Assembly (NCBI GenBank): GCA_012295275.1
Contig: CM022673.1
Span: 23,787,081 to 23,851,080 of the forward strand
Length of the DNA: 64,000 bases
Source: Chrysomallon squamiferum
Lineage: Eukaryota > Mollusca > Gastropoda > Neomphalida > Peltospiridae
Reading direction: 5' to 3'
The notes beneath the pieces were generated by a model, which saw only the letters and a program-made list of their open reading frames with translations, did not search any database and was not told the origin of the DNA. Shown in pieces: positions 12,001-24,000 of the stretch. How positions within the stretch are numbered: the stretch's first letter is position 1; every line of letters starts with the position of its first letter. The position numbers and the translations under genes are program-made.

Positions 12001-15000
12001 AACCACTGACAATGATTCTTGGACCTAAAAAGAATATTCCTGTTCTGACAGCCTCACTACAGCATTGGGCTATTCAGTTAGCCACATATCAGTTTGACAT
12101 TAAGTACAGAAAAACTACCAAAAATGGAAATGCTGATGCACTGTCCCGACTACCACTTCTGCAAACTGAAGAAATATCTGAAAGTGTGTTTTGGCATGAA
12201 GACAAGCAAGCAATGAGAAATCAAATCAATGGATTACCTATCACTGCAAGAAATATTGCTAAAGCAACTGAAGTTGACGAAGTATTATCTCGGGTTGTAC
12301 ATTATAACATGTATGGATGGCCAAAAGAGTCTTCTATTTCACCTGAGCTGTTACCTTATTTCAGAGTGAAAGATGAATTAACCGTGGAGGAACATTGTCT
12401 TCTCAGAGGAATGCGAGTGATTATTCCCGATAAATATCGAACAGATATTCTGCATTATCTTCATGAAAATCATGCTGGAATTGTGCGAATGAAATCTTTG
12501 GCTAGAACGCATGTGTGGTGGCCTCATTTTGATATTGACATAGAAAAGAAAGTTAGCAAGTGCAAGTGTTGCCAACTACAACAAACAGTCATGCCAAAAA
12601 GTACAGCTAATGCATCGATTTGGCCCACCAAACCATGGCAAAGACAACATGTTGATTTTGCTGAACCATTCATGAAAGAAATGTTCATGATTGTGGTGTT
12701 TGCACATTCTAAATGGATGGAAGTTTTTCGAATGTCCAGTACCAGAGCAACGCATGCAGTAGAGACATTGAGAAATCTCTTTGCAAGTTATGGAATGCCA
12801 GAGCAGTTGATTTCTGATAATGGACCTCAGTTTGTTGCAGAGGAACTTGAAACATTTCTTAAGAAAAATGGAGTGAAACACATCAGATCAGCTCCATACC
12901 ATCCAAGTTCAAATGGTGAAGCAGAAAGAGCTGTTTGTACTTTCAAAACTGCAATGAAAACAGTTGAACATGAGTCACGAACCATGAACCAGAAGATTTC
13001 ATCATTCTTGTTTGCATATCAGAAAACTCCACACTGTACTACAAAATGTACTCCATCAGAATTGTTTCTTGGCAGAAGTGTTCGAACGAGATTGGATATC
13101 TTGTGTCCAAGTTTGGAGAACTCTGTTAAAAAGAGAACTATTCCAAAAGCAAGTAAAACACGGGTGTTCAATGTTGGAGATTCAGTACAAGTGAAGAACT
13201 ACAGAGGATCTGACAAGTGGTTGAGTGGAAAAGTACTGGGTCAACTAGGACCTGTTACCTACAGAGTGAAAGTTGGAGATTTTGTGTGTAAAAGACATGT
13301 GGATCAACTTCGTAAATGTGTGCATTTGGAGGATAATAGGAACCCTTCCGCTGAACTGTCTGCAATTGGTACTGAATCTGAAATGGAATTTGTTGAACCA
13401 ACCGTTCAGGTGGAAGAGACTGAGATGAAAAACAGAACAGTTACTTCTAATGCCATAGAGGATGCTTCTAATGCCATCGACGATACTGTTGACGATGTAT
13501 GCAACTACCAATACCGTCAACCCCAAGATGTCCTAGATGTGCTTGAAAAACAACTCAAAGACTGATAGAAACTATTTAAAGTGATTTAATCTGAATCTGT
13601 GTAATACGGAATTCACTGAAAGATTGTTGAATTAGTGTTATTTTTTTATTATATTTTTTTTAAATAATATTTGTTATTTGAAGTTCCATATGTGACCAAT
13701 GGACATACTTGATAAACTGTAATTGACCTATTATGGTGTCCAATGAAAAAAAAAAAAAAAAAGTTTGTTTGTTAAGTTCAAAGTTCAATTGTTTAATTAT
13801 TACTAATTAGTAAATCACACAAATTTATTTTAGAATTTTACATGTAACACTATTTGTGGGTAACTTGAAAATTTGGAGGGGAGGAAGTGTTGTATCTAAA
13901 TGGTGTTATAGTTAACATTGTTACAGTTTACGATGTTTAAGGGAACAGGAATAAGGGAGATATTATTATATGATGTCACTGGGAGCATGTGTCAGTTTTT
14001 GTTCGTAACCATTTTTGAAACCATGTTTTTGGAAACTGAAATGAACTTTATGTTTTAATGTTAAAACATAACAGATGTATTAAGTAAAATTATTATGAAA
14101 TTACCTCAGGAAGATGTATTAAGTAAAATTATTATGAAATTACCTCAGGAAGATGTATTAAGTAAAATACTTTTTTATTATTATTACTAACTTATATTTT
14201 CTGACAGGTGTGTTCAAAATCCGGCCTGTCAAGAGAGAAGAACCAGTGACAAAGGTGTACAAGAAACTTGGAATGATTGCAGGTGGGACAGGTAAGACAA
14301 TTTATCATTATTACAACACATTATGTCAACACATTTCAAAAGTTTTTATATTGATAACATATCTAGAATGGAGAAAAATGTTTTTATTTTATTAATCTTT
14401 ATTTTTTACTAATGTATTAACATAAGTAATTCAGCAATCAAATAATTCTTTAAATGTTACAGCTAGTGAGATATGTTACTTGTTTTTGGTACAGTAATCA
14501 CTCCTGTGTTACAGTTAGTGAGATAGGTTACTTGTTTTTGTTGCAGAATCACTCCCATGTTGCAGCTAATGAGATAGGTCACATGTTTTTGTTACAGGAA
14601 TAACTCCCATGTTACAGCTAGTGAGATACGTTACTTGTTTCTGTTACAGGAATCACTCCAATGTTGCAGCTAGTGAGACAAGTGTTTAAAAACCCTGAAG
14701 ACCAAACAGAACTGTATCTGCTGTTTGCTAACCAGGTAATTATGAACAGAAACTTATTACTTTTTATTGTCTTATTTTACACAAAATTTAAAAATAATAA
14801 TAAACATATAATAATTAAACAATCAAATTATTAATTTTTATTTGCTTTTTCTTTTCTTTGTTTCATAAATAATATATTTAAATGATTAATGATTATGTGT
14901 GGGGGTGAGTGAGAATGTCTATGTATATATGTATTAAAAAAAAATGTAAAAGTGTTTGTGTTGTGCAGACTGAGGAGGACATACTTCTGAGACCCGAGCT

Positions 15001-15674
15001 GGATGAGATTAAAGAGAGTCAGCCCAAACGTTTTCATCTGTGGTACACTCTTGACAAACCTAAAGAAGGTAACAACTTAACAGCACAGTCACTTACTGCT
15101 AGCAAGTGTGTAACCTTCTGTTAACAAATAATTAACAATAATGTTACCCATGCTTAAAAACATTATTAATAACTATAGTGTCCCACAGAAAACTAATTAA
15201 AAATTAGTTTTTAATAAATAATAAACAGTTCTATTCCCAAATGTTAAGAAATAATTAAAAAGTTTTCCACTATTTACTATTCTTAACAATTTTTAATAAC
15301 TATTGGTTTGTGGGAGGGTTTTAACAACCTACATCAAAAAACATCAAAACCCTTTCTGCACTAAGCACTGATGGGAACTCACTGATGATGTTATTATTTA
15401 CTTGCATGTTTTGTTTTAACATTACACAAACTTCTACACTTAATAAAATATCTGATCTGTCAGAAACATTTATGAAATGTTCAAAATGCTTTTTCTTTCA
15501 GGGTGGGAGTACAGCAAGGGGTTTGTTGATGATCAGATGATCAAGGAACACTTACCCCCACCAGGAGATGACACCCTCATTCTCATGTGTGGCCCTCCAC
15601 CCATGATAAATTTTGCCTGTGTGCCTAATCTCGACAAACTGGGATACAGTCCAAGTCACAGATTTTCTTATTGA
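7275..15674 (+). CDS. CYB5R: NADH-cytochrome b5 reductase copy B, lacking exon 1; intron 5 carries an LTR element
   Basis: Tandem duplicate of copy A. Exons equivalent to A2-A9: 7275-7421, 8364-8436, 8839-8945, 9135-9264, 14208-14291, 14650-14735, 14969-15068, 15502-15674. Every exon has the same length and phase as in copy A, with no stop or frameshift. FAD (RPYTPVS) and NADH (GGTG, CGPPPM) motifs are intact. No first exon or promoter was duplicated, so a separate start is not evident. By hand count there are about 21 differences in 900 coding nt: about 12 silent and 9 replacement. Five replacements fall in exon 2, one of them placing Lys in the membrane anchor (I25K). The others are E138K, D165V, K167R and N257D (copy A numbering). 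The exon 2 acceptor is TTAGAG instead of TTACAG, which may shift splicing by 2 nt. It could be a functional paralogue spliced to exon 1 of copy A, or a young pseudogene. Confidence 0.8.
7690..8131 (+). mobile_element. Non-LTR (LINE) retrotransposon remnant with poly(A) tail in intron 2, unit B
   Basis: Same insertion as 2200-2505, but this copy keeps its 3' end. One frame reads [30 protein letters not shown] and [10 protein letters not shown]. The element then ends in an A-run at about 8107-8129, consistent with a LINE tail. Unit A has lost about 145 bp from the GDEF segment through the tail. Being shared, the insertion predates the duplication. Confidence 0.62.
9064..9092. repeat. Poly-T run upstream of the exon 5 acceptor, copy B
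   Basis: A T homopolymer of more than 25 bases in intron 4 of copy B, extended relative to copy A. Confidence 0.9.
9375..9379. repeat. Target-site duplication, left (GATGT)
   Basis: GATGT precedes the 5' LTR and is repeated at 14074-14078 after the 3' LTR. The empty site in unit A reads GGAAGATGTATTAAG, so the 5-bp duplication is confirmed by the pre-insertion allele within the same window. Confidence 0.95.
9380..9570 (+). repeat. 5' LTR
   Basis: 191 bp, beginning TGCTGTATCT and ending AACGTAACA. It contains a perfect cAMP-response/ATF-type palindrome TGACGTCA at 9463-9470 and several CpGs (GACGTC, CCGG, GAGCG, TGCGTC). It differs from the 3' LTR at about a dozen positions plus an indel of about 5 bp. 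Confidence 0.95.
9573..9589 (+). other. Primer-binding site
   Basis: TGGCGACGAGGATGGGA begins two bases after the 5' LTR, where the minus-strand primer tRNA pairs. The 5' TGGCGA implies a tRNA ending in TCGCCA. Which tRNA cannot be decided by eye. Confidence 0.8.
9634..10190 (+). pseudogene. gag region of the LTR element, broken
   Basis: Starts [10 protein letters not shown] and resembles the capsid part of Mag-type Gag, continuing in another frame as [17 protein letters not shown] and LRDILVSGL. Breaks seen: an in-frame TGA soon after CGAKTYRLI (about 9799), an in-frame TAA about 40 nt later, and a one-base frameshift near 9934 after KQEPG. No CCHC zinc knuckle is visible where nucleocapsid should lie. 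The frame passes directly from a Lys-rich tail to the acidic linker before protease, so the knuckles appear deleted. Confidence 0.85.
10171..13565 (+). pseudogene. pol of the LTR element (protease, RT, RNase H, integrase), broken
   Basis: Protease: DTGAS at 10522-10536. A one-base frameshift near 10889 separates protease from RT. Reverse transcriptase (10935 onward): first Asp in [10 protein letters not shown], catalytic box YILDD at 11346-11360. RNase [25 protein letters not shown] and NADALSR supply the four acidic positions, but an in-frame TGA at 11829-11831 interrupts the domain. Integrase: HHCC finger ending CKCC, then DDE core (Asp in VDFAEP, Asp in SDNGPQF, Glu in GEAERAV, 35 residues between the last two) and a C-terminal GPVTYRV (GPY/F-like) module. 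The reading frame resumes after the TGA and ends at TGA 13563-13565. Domains are intact apart from one frameshift and one stop, so inactivation looks fairly recent. Confidence 0.93.
13566..13887 (+). other. 3' untranslated part of the LTR element with polypurine tract
   Basis: No open frame. It includes an A-run at about 13746-13761 and ends in GGAGGGGAGGAAG (13875-13887) directly before the 3' LTR, the plus-strand priming tract of LTR retrotransposons. Confidence 0.85.
13888..14073 (+). repeat. 3' LTR
   Basis: 186 bp, beginning TGTTGTATCT and ending AACATAACA. Positions that are CpG in the 5' LTR are TG or CA here: GATGTC for GACGTC, CACTGG for CACCGG, GAGCATGTGTC for GAGCGTGCGTC, AACATAACA for AACGTAACA. 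The TGACGTCA palindrome is therefore lost. Confidence 0.95.
14074..14168 (+). repeat. 39-bp direct repeat next to the 3' LTR
   Basis: About 2.4 copies of a 39-bp unit beginning GATGTATTAAGTAAAAT, expanded from flanking intron 5 sequence that occurs once in unit A (about 3727-3750). The first five bases are the right target-site duplication. Confidence 0.9.
14454..14678 (+). repeat. Minisatellite spanning the exon 7 acceptor of CYB5R copy B
   Basis: Same array as 4038-4262, with the true acceptor ending at 14649. Here the first unit reads GGTACAG then TAATCAC, so an AG is restored at a position that is CTACGG in copy A. The number of usable decoy acceptors therefore differs between copies. 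Confidence 0.88.
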
Positions 15675-15779
15675 GTTGCTTCATGATATTTGTCTGGCTG
15701 GTTGTTTGTCTGTCTGTCTTGGAGGAATTAACAGATGCTTGAAATGCTCTAAACAGACTGAATGATGTATTGACACCAT

Positions 15780-15782
<3 letters not shown>

Positions 15783-15826
<44 letters not shown>
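15783..15826. repeat. (CA)n microsatellite, copy B 3' UTR
   Basis: About 22 CA units, replacing the AT/GT run found at the homologous site in unit A. Confidence 0.95.
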
Positions 15827-15828
<2 letters not shown>

Positions 15829-16866
15829 TACTATTAATAATTATATCTGATATTCTCCAAGGTTGTCAGGTTAATCAAGACATTTTTCACTATTATTTAA
15901 TAAACTCCAACTTTGTTTGGTTGAGGTAGCTTTTTGTTGTATTAAACTATATTTTAAAATACTGTTCTTTCATATCTAGAATATTTTGGTACAATTTTGC
16001 TTTCAAAGATGTCCTTTGAGGAACATTGTTATTACCTGGCTTTGGATTTTACATTTTTGTATGTATTCATATATTTTTATCAGATTAAAAGAGAGATTTC
16101 TAAAGGAATTATTTTTGTTTTCATTACCAGAGTTTGTCCAATTTGAATTGTTGCTGATATAAAAAATAGAGAAATAAAGAGAAGACATCCATTCAGTGTT
16201 TTTTTATTTATCTGTTTCTGAGTTTCACAGGTATTAATTGCATTTGTTTAATATTTATGCAGAGAAGCTGTCACTGGACTACAGACATATCTGTACTGGT
16301 GTTAAAGTTTGTAAAAATATTTACATAATATTTTAAAGCTTTTTCTTTTGTAGAAGTTTATCTTAAGAAATAAAAGCTTTTTGATAAATGTTTTGGTTTT
16401 GTTTCTTTGGGAAACTGTATTTGTCAATATTTCATTTTATCTTAGTATAAAATTATATTTTAAAACTTCAAAACATTCGTTCATCATTTAATTTTGACTG
16501 AAATAATAACAAAAAGAATAATAATAATACAAAATCTCAATTATTGAAAAAATATTTAAACATTCCAAACAGATAAATGATCACACAGCTTGAAGTCATG
16601 CTGCAGATGTTGGGCCTTTTTTTGTTTTGTTTTTTAATGAGTAAATAATTTAGCATCTGTTGGACAAGAAATGTCAGAAAATAGTTTTTACTGAAAATTA
16701 CATTACATGATTTAACAGACTTTTAATTTTAGATTCATTGCAATTTACAAGTCATTGCTTCAATAAATAAAATTGATCATAATTAATCATTACTCCAAAA
16801 GAGTAATTTAAATTTTGTACGTTAATATTTATTTATTATTATCTTTTTTTATATATGTATGGAAAA

Positions 16867-16899
<33 letters not shown>

Positions 16900-16903
16900 T
16901 ATC

Positions 16904-16950
<47 letters not shown>

Positions 16951-16970
16951 TTATTATTTATTACAACGTC
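16867..16970. repeat. CAT / CATTAT / ATT microsatellite at the end of unit B
   Basis: Compound trinucleotide run ending about 30 bp before the right duplication edge. It is homologous to 6543-6637. Confidence 0.95.
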
Positions 16971-17003
16971 ATCAGTTATAAACAGTTATTAGTTAATCTA
17001 ATG

Positions 17004-17565
17004 AATTAATGTGTTAAAAAAATGTATAAATGGATTAACTGGTACTCTTGCTAGCCAGATTTTAATTTGAGAATGTTAAAATGTATTTTATTAATAGTAT
17101 ATTTGTGAACGATATTAAATTTTAATCAATCGAAACCACAACTTGAAACACTCCTTCTCAAGCACAGAAATAGAAAGTAGAATTTACTTCAAATAGGGCG
17201 GTATTCATCCGCTTCTGAAAGCATGAGACTACATCTGAGATGTTAATTGCTTCACTATAACTAATAAAACAAGTTCAAACTATTGAAAACAGCTAAATGT
17301 ATTTGCTCTGTTATTAATTCGATATGAAATATAGAATTCACTTTATCTTTCTAGAACTATATTGTAGTAGTGTAATAACTAGTTTAGTTTGTTGTTCGGT
17401 GAACTTCCGCCATATGGAAAAATAGACGGTAGTTTTATTAATCGATAACCGTATTTAAAATGGAAAATGTTATTTATTAATAGTTTACCCAAGTTTGCCT
17501 GTACAGTTTACTTATTTACTGACTGAAAACTGCAAATTTATGGAAAACAGACATTGAAAGAAGAA
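17004..17565 (+). promoter_or_regulatory. CYB5R-MED25 intergenic region, presumed MED25 promoter and 5' UTR
   Basis: About 560 bp between the right duplication edge and the MED25 start codon. No ORF, repeat or clear TATA element is seen. It should contain the MED25 start site by position only. Confidence 0.35.
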
Positions 17566-18014
17566 ATGATTCCTTTGGTCGACAACCCTGTGGGTCCAGT
17601 TTATGATGTTGTGTTTGTTGTTGAAATGACAGCAAATTTGGCAAGTTATATAAATGCACTGAAAACATCATACATTTTACCAACACTCGAGTAAGTAACT
17701 TTAAAAATAAATAAATAAATAAAATAAGAGAGAAAATAATACGTGTTTTTTTAATACTAAAATATCTAATAGTCGCGTGTGATTATTTTGATCAGGATTC
17801 ATAATATCAATATCATGCACTATGCAGACTAATCTTAGTAATCACGTCAGACAGATGATACTTTGATAGTCAAGTACTGTATAATGTTACATTTACAGTA
17901 ATTGTGTATTCAGTAATAAATCTTCGTTATGGATCTTGTTATAAACAAAGGAATAACTCAGTTTCTTATAAAACAATTCAAAATATTTGAGAGGGTTTGG
18001 GTTAGTTTAGAATT

Positions 18015-18053
<39 letters not shown>

Positions 18054-21000
18054 ATTCGCTTTTCCTAAGTTGAAAAGATATTACACCAATCTGAAACATG
18101 ATTTTGGATTCAAACTTGTTCAAATCTTAAACGGCTCCTATCTGATTTTGAATATAATATATATTTTGGCTCATTTTTATTGATGCATATTAATTTATTT
18201 TTTAAACATTTAAAAAAAAAATAATTATTATAATGTATTGTACATAAAACCTCAATGCGCTTTAATTATTCACAGTCATAATTTTAAGTCTTTAAATCTT
18301 AACACTTCTGAACACTTTTTGGAGTATTTTACCCAAAAATGGTAAGTCCTATCAAACAATATTACTCAGTTTTAAAAATGTACAAGAATTTTCATTGATA
18401 TTTGTTTTGTGTTTTTGTCAACAGACACTTCAATGGAGCTCCTGCTGATCCTACTGATTATGGAAATGATGTAAGGTTTATAATATCTTTTAATTAAAAC
18501 ATTAATAAAAATCTCTCTATACATGGCTGTATGTATTATATATTACATAAATGTACATATAAACAGCCACACTCATGCACACATATGCATCTTTCTGAAA
18601 TTACTGTTGTTTGTTCACATATTTTTAAGTTATTATAAGTTTATTATTATTATTATGAAATGTATTACAATTTTCTTTAAAATGCAGATGTGCATGATTT
18701 ACTTTTACTGTGTACATAAGTGTAGTAAGCTAGCACTGGCTTTGTCTTAGTATGTGTGTTCAAATACATTTCAGCCAATCAGTTATTTAATATTTGTGTT
18801 TTACAACTGAATGATATGTTGTTAATTTTTTTTTTTTTTTTTTTTATACTTGAATGGCACATTCTTAAAATATTTTAAATATTTTTTAAAGGTATTTGTT
18901 AAAATGATTTTGTTTTATAATTTAATGGTACACTGTTAAAATGTTTTTGTTTTACAGTTCAGTAGTACTTTGTATGATTTAGTAACATTCCACTCAGGAG
19001 ACATAGCACCAAGTCCTGCTTCAAACTGTACATATCCAACAACCAGCATCCATAAGTTTATTTCCTGGTTAGATGATGCTGAGTGAGTATTATAATTAGT
19101 AACATTCACTAGTCACAAATGTTACATTTAAATATCAATACTCATAAATTTAAGTATCAAAATTCATAAATTTATATATCAGTAGTCACAAATATAAATA
19201 TCAGTATTCACAAATTTAAATATCAGAATTCATAAATATAAATTTCAGAATTCACAAATATAAATATAAGAATTAATAAATTTATATATCAGAATTCATA
19301 AATTTAAATAACAGAATTTACAAATTTAAATAACAGAATTCACAAATTTAAATAATAGTATTCACATATTTAAATATCAGTATTCACAAATTTAAATACC
19401 AGCATTCACAATGGGTTGATACTTATTTTCCAGAGTCATGTGTTGTTAATAATGTGATATCTGAGTCAGTCCATACTGGCTACATCTCGCACGAACAAGA
19501 TTCTCTCCTTTAACATAATTAAGATAATAATAATGATAATAAATAATGAGATACTGACAGTTTACTTTTCACTACTGCAGGTTCATTGGAGGCGAGGCAC
19601 AGAGATTCAGTCACATTTCTGAGGGTTTAGGAACTGCCCTGCAGGTTTTTGATCACATCAAACAGTGCAGAAATCCAGGGTTGGTTTTCTTTGTACACAC
19701 AGTTCATGTTATTACCCCAAAACAAGTCTAATAAATGTGTTAGCATTTAAAAAATTATAATAATAATAATAGTCATGGTAAAAGAGATATTTGTTATTTG
19801 CTAAAGTCTGTTTTATGATGTACTGTCATGCAACACACTTTTTAATTTTTTGTGATTTATGTGGACATCTGAGTTCCACCTCTATCTGTGTGAACTATTT
19901 TGTCTCCCATCACTCCCTCTCTCTCCTCTCGCCATATACAAACACAAACACATCCTATTCTTGTGTAGATATGCAACATTTATAACTGACTTTTATTTTA
20001 AACAATATTTTAAGCTCTACTGGTTTATTTCTATAATGATTTTTACATTTATTTTAACTTAATATATTTCTTCTTCACTTCTTGTCTTTTGCTTTCCTAT
20101 ATTTATACTGTAAAGCACCCTTGGATAGACTTAGTTAGGGTGCTGTGTAAATATGGTATAATGATAACAAAAAGAGTGTTGTATTTGTAACAGAATAACG
20201 ACACAGAGACACTGTATACTTGTGTGTAATTCACCTCCGTATCACCTGCCCTGTCAGGAAAGTCATGATTACTCGGGCTACACCAGTGACCAGTTGGCCA
20301 CCATGCTGGGAAAGGTAGAATATAACAAATACCATTTTAAATGAAAAATGTATAAATTAAGAGGTTTATCTTTTTATTTATTTATTTTTTGGTACTATTT
20401 CACTTTTTTACATTCACTGTTACAGTATTTAAAATCTATCAATTAAGCAGGATTAACGTTTGTTACAAAATTTTCCTGAAAGTAGTTTATTTTCTGATTA
20501 TCTAATAATATCTCCATGACAGCCAAACGTTTTTAGAAAGAAGATATTGCGGTTCATAATTGCTAACCCTGGTTTTGAAGCTGACCTATTTTCCCATGTT
20601 ACCTATGGTTTATTTTCAGATTATCTACTAATATCTCCATAACGATCAAAGAATTTTAGAAAGAAAATATTACAGTTCATAATTTCTAACTATTTTCCTA
20701 CTACCTGTCTTTATAAATACAAATGATTGCTATATGCTAAATATTTTAATATCTACAAAGTTGTCTGGTTTTACATTAAAACAGTTCCGATATATTTTTA
20801 CATGAACATAATATTGCTGAAGTAATTTATTGACCTTTCTTTCACTACGTGAATTTTTTCTTTGACAGAGAGGTATTCATTTATCAATTATTTCACCAAA
20901 GAAGATCCCAGCTCTTCAGAAACTATTTGAAGAGGTGAGTTTTTATTTATTTTTAAAACTATAAATTTGATACCATTTTAATTTTGGTTGTCATCAGTGA

Positions 21001-24000
21001 CTAAAATAATATTACCTTGCTATATTTTGTATATTGTTAACATTTTAACGTTTCTACACTTTGATATTTCAGGCGTATCCACAGGAGAAACCATTTGCAC
21101 AGAAAGACTACACCATTGACCCGCGACATCTTGTTCTCCTTCATGGCTTTCAGCTGCAAGGTTTAATGTTTCTCCATTAATTTACATTTTTACATTTTGT
21201 TTATTTTCAAATGTCATATTCTACATTTTACTTCTCAGAAGTTTAAATTCTTTTATGTTTTCTCATTTACTCGGTGGACGAGCAACGTTTACTAACTGTA
21301 TACAGTGTTATTAATTATTTCTCACAGAACGCTCTCACACACCAACAGTGGAAGATGATAAACAAACAAACGAGTTGATAAAGCCTGGTCTGGGAGGTGA
21401 GTTTCTGTTTATTAAATCTGGTTATTGATTTATTTTTATAATACAAGTTTAAAGTGTTGACTGTAATTGTCATTAATGATTAAACAGGTATATTGTAGGT
21501 GTCACTTAGTTAATAATCCTTTCGCAAGAATGATAAGATAGTTATTTCTGATTTCAGGAACTGCAGCAGGTGGGGTAACAAGAACACACTCTCCAGCTCC
21601 TCCTGGTAGCTGTGATGGTCAGTTCAAAGTACCTGGTCCAGCAACATCAGCTGTCCCTGCCCAGTCTAGTAAGTGTTTGGTTAATATGTAGTCATCTGAC
21701 AAGTAAGTGTTTACTTTATATGTAGTCATCAGACAATTAAGTGTTTACTTTATATGTAGTCATCAGACAATTAAGTGTTTACTTTATATGTAGTCATCAG
21801 ACAATTAAGTGTTTACTTTATATGTAGTCATCAGACAATTAAGTGTTTACTTTATATGTAGTCATCAGACAATTAAGTGTTTACTTTATATGTAGTCATC
21901 AGACAACAAAGTGTTTATTTAATATGTAGTCATCAGACAAGTAAGTGTTTTCTTTATATGTAGTCATTAGACAACAAAGTGTTTATTTAATATCTAGTCA
22001 TCAGATAAGTAATTGTGTATTTTATATGTAGTCACCAGATAAGTGTTTACTTAATTAATGTTATCAGTCAACTAAGTGTTTGTTTAATGTGAAGTCATCC
22101 ATAAAATCGACTTAAATTCTAATCATAGCTCAATTAAGTGTTTAATCAATGTGTAATTATCATACAAATGCTTATTAATCTTCAGTCTAGTAAGTGTTTA
22201 CTTAATCAGACAGTAAAATGTTTACTAAGTGTAATAAGCAGATAAGCAGATGTCTATGATATGTAGAATATTTTTTTTTTTTTTTTTTGTTATTTTAGAT
22301 TTGGCAGCAATGCCTCAACATCCATCTCCCCAAGGATTATCTCCCCTGAATCCTCAGTCACAGGCCTCTAATCCGTCAGTCGCCCCCACTCAGCTATCTC
22401 CCGGTCCCATGCAGCCACCCATACAACAGGTGCGTCCTGTCATGTCACTGCCCTCTGGTGCAGCGATGCAGACACCAAATATTGTGACATCCATATCTGG
22501 CGGGATGACTGCAAACACAGGGCCACCGTTACGACAGGTATTACCTCTACAGGTAAAAATTATTGTCATATTTGAATATTTACTGAATAGTTACCTAATT
22601 AAAAAAAGATCTTGTATTACAGCAAATTCATTTGTGTTACTGTAGAGTTAAAATCAGCAGTGTGACAAGTATAAGATCAATTGTTTTTTTTTTGTTTTTT
22701 TTACAGTTTAAAGTAGTTGTTATTAGCTTTCAAAATTGTTACAGTTTGTCTTTTACATTTTTATTTAATTATATATTCTAAATAAAAGACTGTCTTTCAG
22801 GGTATGGTGAAACAGGAACCTGTAAATGCAGGTAAGTTGAAAGGTTTAATTTTTTTTTTTTTTTTTTTTTTTTTTAATTAGTATTTTAATTAAATATTAA
22901 CAAATATTTAAGTAAAAAATTAACAAGTAAATACTGAATACTTAATAATAATATAACTTTCATTCTTTTATATGACACTGTCAATTTTTATTCTGAGAGT
23001 AAGTGGTGCTTTTTTATTTTACTATAGAATGCTATGAACATTCATCTCAAATTCAGTAAACTTGAATTAAGTAGCTATTGTCTATGAAAGTGATGATATG
23101 CTTTCACAGGTTTTTTTTATTTAAGAAAAACAACAAAAAAAAACCAACAACGACAAAAATATCGGCCAAAGACATAATTAACTTCCAAAAATAAAATATG
23201 CAAACTGTAAATAATTTAATATCCTGATTAAGATAACAAGTATACTGATAGCTATATTTATTAAAACAAAAAAGTATTTTTATTGCTTATACTGCAGTTA
23301 TTGTTGTGGTTGTTAAGATGTGAAAGACATAAATATTAACAGGTCAGCAGAGGCCTATCATGTTGCCAAACCAGCGAATGACAAACCCAGTGAGCATCAT
23401 GTCCCAGTCGGCAATAAGTCAGGGAGTGAGTGCTCCCAACATCATCATGCCTTCCCAGCCAAACATGATATCAGTGCCATCTGACCCTCTGACCAGCCAG
23501 CAGCAAACGGTCATCTCCGCACAACAGAACATCCTTAACCCCAACATCCAGATCAGAGTGAGCCAGCCAGGGATGCAGACGTCCCAGCCAGTGATGGTTC
23601 AGGCTGACAACCAGTCGAGTCGAGTCACCCAACTGACCATGCCCATCCAGCCTACCCAGCCAGGTATCGGGCCAGGTCAGCAGTTCATTCAGAATCCTGC
23701 CACACAACCTCAAGTAGGAATTCCAGGTCCTGGAGCACCGACCGTAGCAAACCCTGTAGTGTCCGGAACTGGAGATGCTGGGGCGGATCTGGCACAAAAA
23801 GCAATGCCCGCACAGACCAAGAAAATCATTTGGAGAGGTGAATTGATGTCAATGGGTTGAGTAATTTTCTTACAGATGTTGTTCAGTGTCTAACAGGTGA
23901 AGTGTCTGTAACAAAATAATACTTGATCTTGTTGTACTTTTACTTTTCTCACAGAGCTTTCAGTCAGCTGGCAAAATATAGCTTGCAATATTTAATACAT

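Larger units (their letters stand above)
9380..14073 (+). mobile_element. Ty3/gypsy (Mag/K02A2.6-like) LTR retrotransposon, decayed
   Basis: A full-length 4694-bp element inserted in intron 5 of CYB5R copy B, same orientation as the gene. In order: 5' LTR (9380-9570), primer-binding site, gag region, protease, reverse transcriptase, RNase H, integrase, polypurine tract and 3' LTR (13888-14073), flanked by GATGT duplications. PR-RT-RH-IN order places it in Ty3/gypsy. The RT and integrase wording resembles the K02A2.6/Mag-type families of invertebrates. No envelope gene is seen. Coding regions carry nonsense codons and single-base frameshifts, so it is not autonomous. Unit A is empty at this site, so insertion followed the tandem duplication. 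Confidence 0.95.
6673..17003. repeat. Tandem segmental duplication, unit B (enlarged by an LTR retrotransposon)
   Basis: Second copy of the 1073-6672 unit. Similarity is visible throughout introns, exons and 3' flank, including the same CAT/TTA microsatellite at the end. Differences are scattered substitutions and indels, the 4.7 kb retrotransposon in intron 5, local repeat expansion beside it, and retention of about 145 bp of a LINE 3' end (about 7986-8131) that is absent from unit A. Confidence 0.93.
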
